DNA of 64,000 bases from Rathayibacter caricis DSM 15933 (GTDB taxonomy: Bacteria; Actinomycetota; Actinomycetes; Actinomycetales; Microbacteriaceae), in assembly GCF_003044275.1 (NCBI RefSeq), contig NZ_PZPL01000001.1:2108001-2172000 (forward strand), in the 5' to 3' direction. The number at the start of each line of letters is the position of its first letter. The stretch's first letter is position 1. Made by a program: the position numbers and the translations under genes. The notes below the pieces were generated by a model that did no database searches, was not told the origin of the DNA, and saw nothing but the letters and a program-made list of their open reading frames with translations. This document shows, piece by piece, positions 62,675 through 64,000 of this stretch.

Positions 62675-63502
62675 TCAGCGGAGTGACGGGGTCGCGACCG
62701 CGGGCGCCACCGCCTCCCACGCGACGGTCACCTCCCCGAGCCGCCAGCGCCGCGGCCCGCCGAGGATCGGCCAGTCCTCCTGCAGCGCGCGGACCGAGGC
62801 GATCCAGCGCTGACCGGGACCGTGGACGGCCAGCGGAGCGTTCACCGTCCACGCGCGCTCGAGTGCGAGCAGGAACGCGTGGACGCGCTCGCCGGGGACG
62901 TTGCGGTGGATCAGCGCTTTGGGCAGTCGCTCCGCAGCGATCATCGGCGACGGGATCGCGCCGAGCCGGAGGGAGAGGGTCAGCGAGCGCGGCCCGTCCG
63001 CCCCGATCTCGATCCAGGTGCAGATCCTGCCGATCTCGTCGCAGGTCCCCTCGATGAGGACCCCGTCCGGCTCCAGTCGATCGGTCATGATGCGCCAGGC
63101 TCCGGCGACCGCGTCCTCGTCGTACTGGCGCAGCACGTTGAACGCCCGGATCACGCTCGCGCGCCGACCGCGGGGGAGGGGGATCTCGAAGCCGCCGCGC
63201 TCGAACGTCACGCGCGCATCCGCGGGGAAGGCGGTCCCGCCTCCCCGGACCACCTCGAGCTGCTGCCGCGCCGTGGCCACGCGGGCCGGCTCGATCTCGA
63301 ATCCGACGACCTCGACGTCGGGAACGGTCCGCACCAGCCGCCGGTGCAGCTCGAGTGTGGTGACCGCGCTCGCTCCGAACCCGAGGTCGACAACGAGGGG
63401 CCGGTCGGAGGAGCGCAGGACCGGCAGCTCGGACAGGTACCGGTCGACGCGGCGGAGGCGGTTCGTGCCCGTCGTCCCGCGGGTGACGGCTCCGATCGGC
63501 AT
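62675..63502 (-). CDS. SAM-dependent methyltransferase-fold protein, class I
   Basis: A 275-residue protein. The SAM motif I is VVDLGFGASAVTTLELHRRL, followed by VEVVGFEIEPARVATARQQL (motif II acidic residue), and RASVIRAFNVLRQYDEDAV resembles motif IV. The target is unknown; the methyltransferase core is the only clear domain and the C-terminal 100 residues are unassigned. The ATG is seven bases after TACGCT (63510-63515, minus strand). It is divergent from the phosphoglycerate mutase gene. Confidence 0.8.
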   Translation of the reverse strand: MPIGAVTRGTTGTNRLRRVDRYLSELPVLRSSDRPLVVDLGFGASAVTTLELHRRLVRTVPDVEVVGFEIEPARVATARQQLEVVRGGGTAFPADARVTFERGGFEIPLPRGRRASVIRAFNVLRQYDEDAVAGAWRIMTDRLEPDGVLIEGTCDEIGRICTWIEIGADGPRSLTLSLRLGAIPSPMIAAERLPKALIHRNVPGERVHAFLLALERAWTVNAPLAVHGPGQRWIASVRALQEDWPILGGPRRWRLGEVTVAWEAVAPAVATPSLR

Positions 63503-63550
63503 GGGGATCAGCGTATCCGCGGGCGAGGGGGCCGCCTCTAAGCTGGACGC

Positions 63551-64000
63551 ATGTCCGAGACCTACACTCTCATCCTCGTGCGCCACGGCAACAGCGAGTG
63601 GAACCAGAAGAACCTGTTCACCGGCTGGGTCGACGTGCGGCTCACCGAGCAGGGCGTCGCGGAGGCGACCCGCGCCGGCGAGCTCCTGACCGAGGCGGGG
63701 CTGCACCCCGACGTCGTCTACACGTCGCGTCAGACCCGAGCCATCCAGACCGCGAACATCGCGCTCGAGGTGGCCGACCGCCTCTGGATCGACGTCAAGC
63801 GCTCCTGGCGCCTGAACGAGCGCCACTACGGGGCACTGCAGGGCAAGGACAAGGCGCAGACCCTCGCCGAGTACGGCCCCGAGCAGTTCCAGACCTGGCG
63901 CCGCTCCTTCGACGTGCCGCCGCCCCCGCTCGACGACGACGACCAGTACTCGCAGGCGCACGACGAGCGCTACGCCGACCTCGGCGACGCCCTGCCGCGC
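63551..64000 (+). CDS. gpmA: 2,3-bisphosphoglycerate-dependent phosphoglycerate mutase, 5' part
   Basis: The first 150 residues of a phosphoglycerate mutase; the gene runs off the window. The catalytic [10 protein letters not shown] (phospho-His) is at residues 9-18, with [26 protein letters not shown] and [15 protein letters not shown], where the second acid Glu lies. It interconverts 3- and 2-phosphoglycerate in glycolysis. The ATG is exactly six bases after TAAGCT (63539-63544). Confidence 0.97.
   Translation, partial: MSETYTLILVRHGNSEWNQKNLFTGWVDVRLTEQGVAEATRAGELLTEAGLHPDVVYTSRQTRAIQTANIALEVADRLWIDVKRSWRLNERHYGALQGKDKAQTLAEYGPEQFQTWRRSFDVPPPPLDDDDQYSQAHDERYADLGDALPR

Overview
The window is chromosomal DNA of very high GC content (roughly 70 percent or more) with strong G/C third-position codon bias. 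The gene content points to an actinobacterium of the Microbacteriaceae type (Rathayibacter/Clavibacter/Curtobacterium-like): mycothiol synthase next to a GlnR-type regulator, a SigK/RskA pair, PerM/DUF6350, a DUF7882 small protein, and leaderless promoters. The family level is an inference. No plasmid, phage or insertion sequence is visible; most of the window is ordinary core genome with one small accessory-looking patch.

Layout. 0-9.4 kb: end of the succinyl-CoA ligase operon (sucC-sucD), a flavin monooxygenase, a tandem TMEM175 channel-like protein, PerM-like DUF6350, purN-purH, a hairpin-rich spacer with three 30-bp repeats, and a membrane-fused dimethylargininase. 9.6-17.1 kb: a two-gene heterodimeric ABC exporter, an alkyltransferase-like protein, an acetyltransferase, icd, a second flavin monooxygenase and a small heat-shock protein whose promoter carries both CIRCE-like and HAIR-like elements. 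17.3-27.5 kb: a large wall-anchored subtilase, small membrane proteins with ArsR-like and PadR regulators, purU, an MFS transporter and a sigma factor fused to a membrane and surface domain. 27.6-39.6 kb: a ZTP riboswitch ahead of glyA-folD, the 5-oxoprolinase operon pxpABC, a zinc alcohol dehydrogenase, YbaK, galT-galK with a divergent DeoR-type regulator, an aldose epimerase and DUF445.

39.7-44.7 kb: a patch of small unknown proteins in which a two-protein module occurs twice around two tandem GAF-ANTAR regulators, ending at tRNA-Lys(TTT). 44.9-64 kb: a structured leader RNA in front of a membrane protein-sigK-rskA operon, pstSCAB, mutT1-ppk, glnR-mshD, a nitrobindin-ygfZ-FUSC run, two CBS-type hemolysin-family proteins, a methyltransferase and the start of phosphoglycerate mutase.

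How the genes fit together. One-carbon and purine metabolism recur (purN, purH, purU, glyA, folD, ygfZ), and the ZTP riboswitch ties glyA to purine precursor levels. Phosphate genes form a regulon: direct-repeat PHO boxes lie upstream of both pstS and ppk. Galactose use is a compact divergent unit. Across the window about twenty genes or operons have a TAnnnT hexamer ending 6 (sometimes 7) bases before the start codon, which indicates leaderless transcription. The most novel-looking items are the leader RNA at 45600-45698, the sigma-factor fusion at 25505-27505 and the duplicated small-protein/ANTAR patch.
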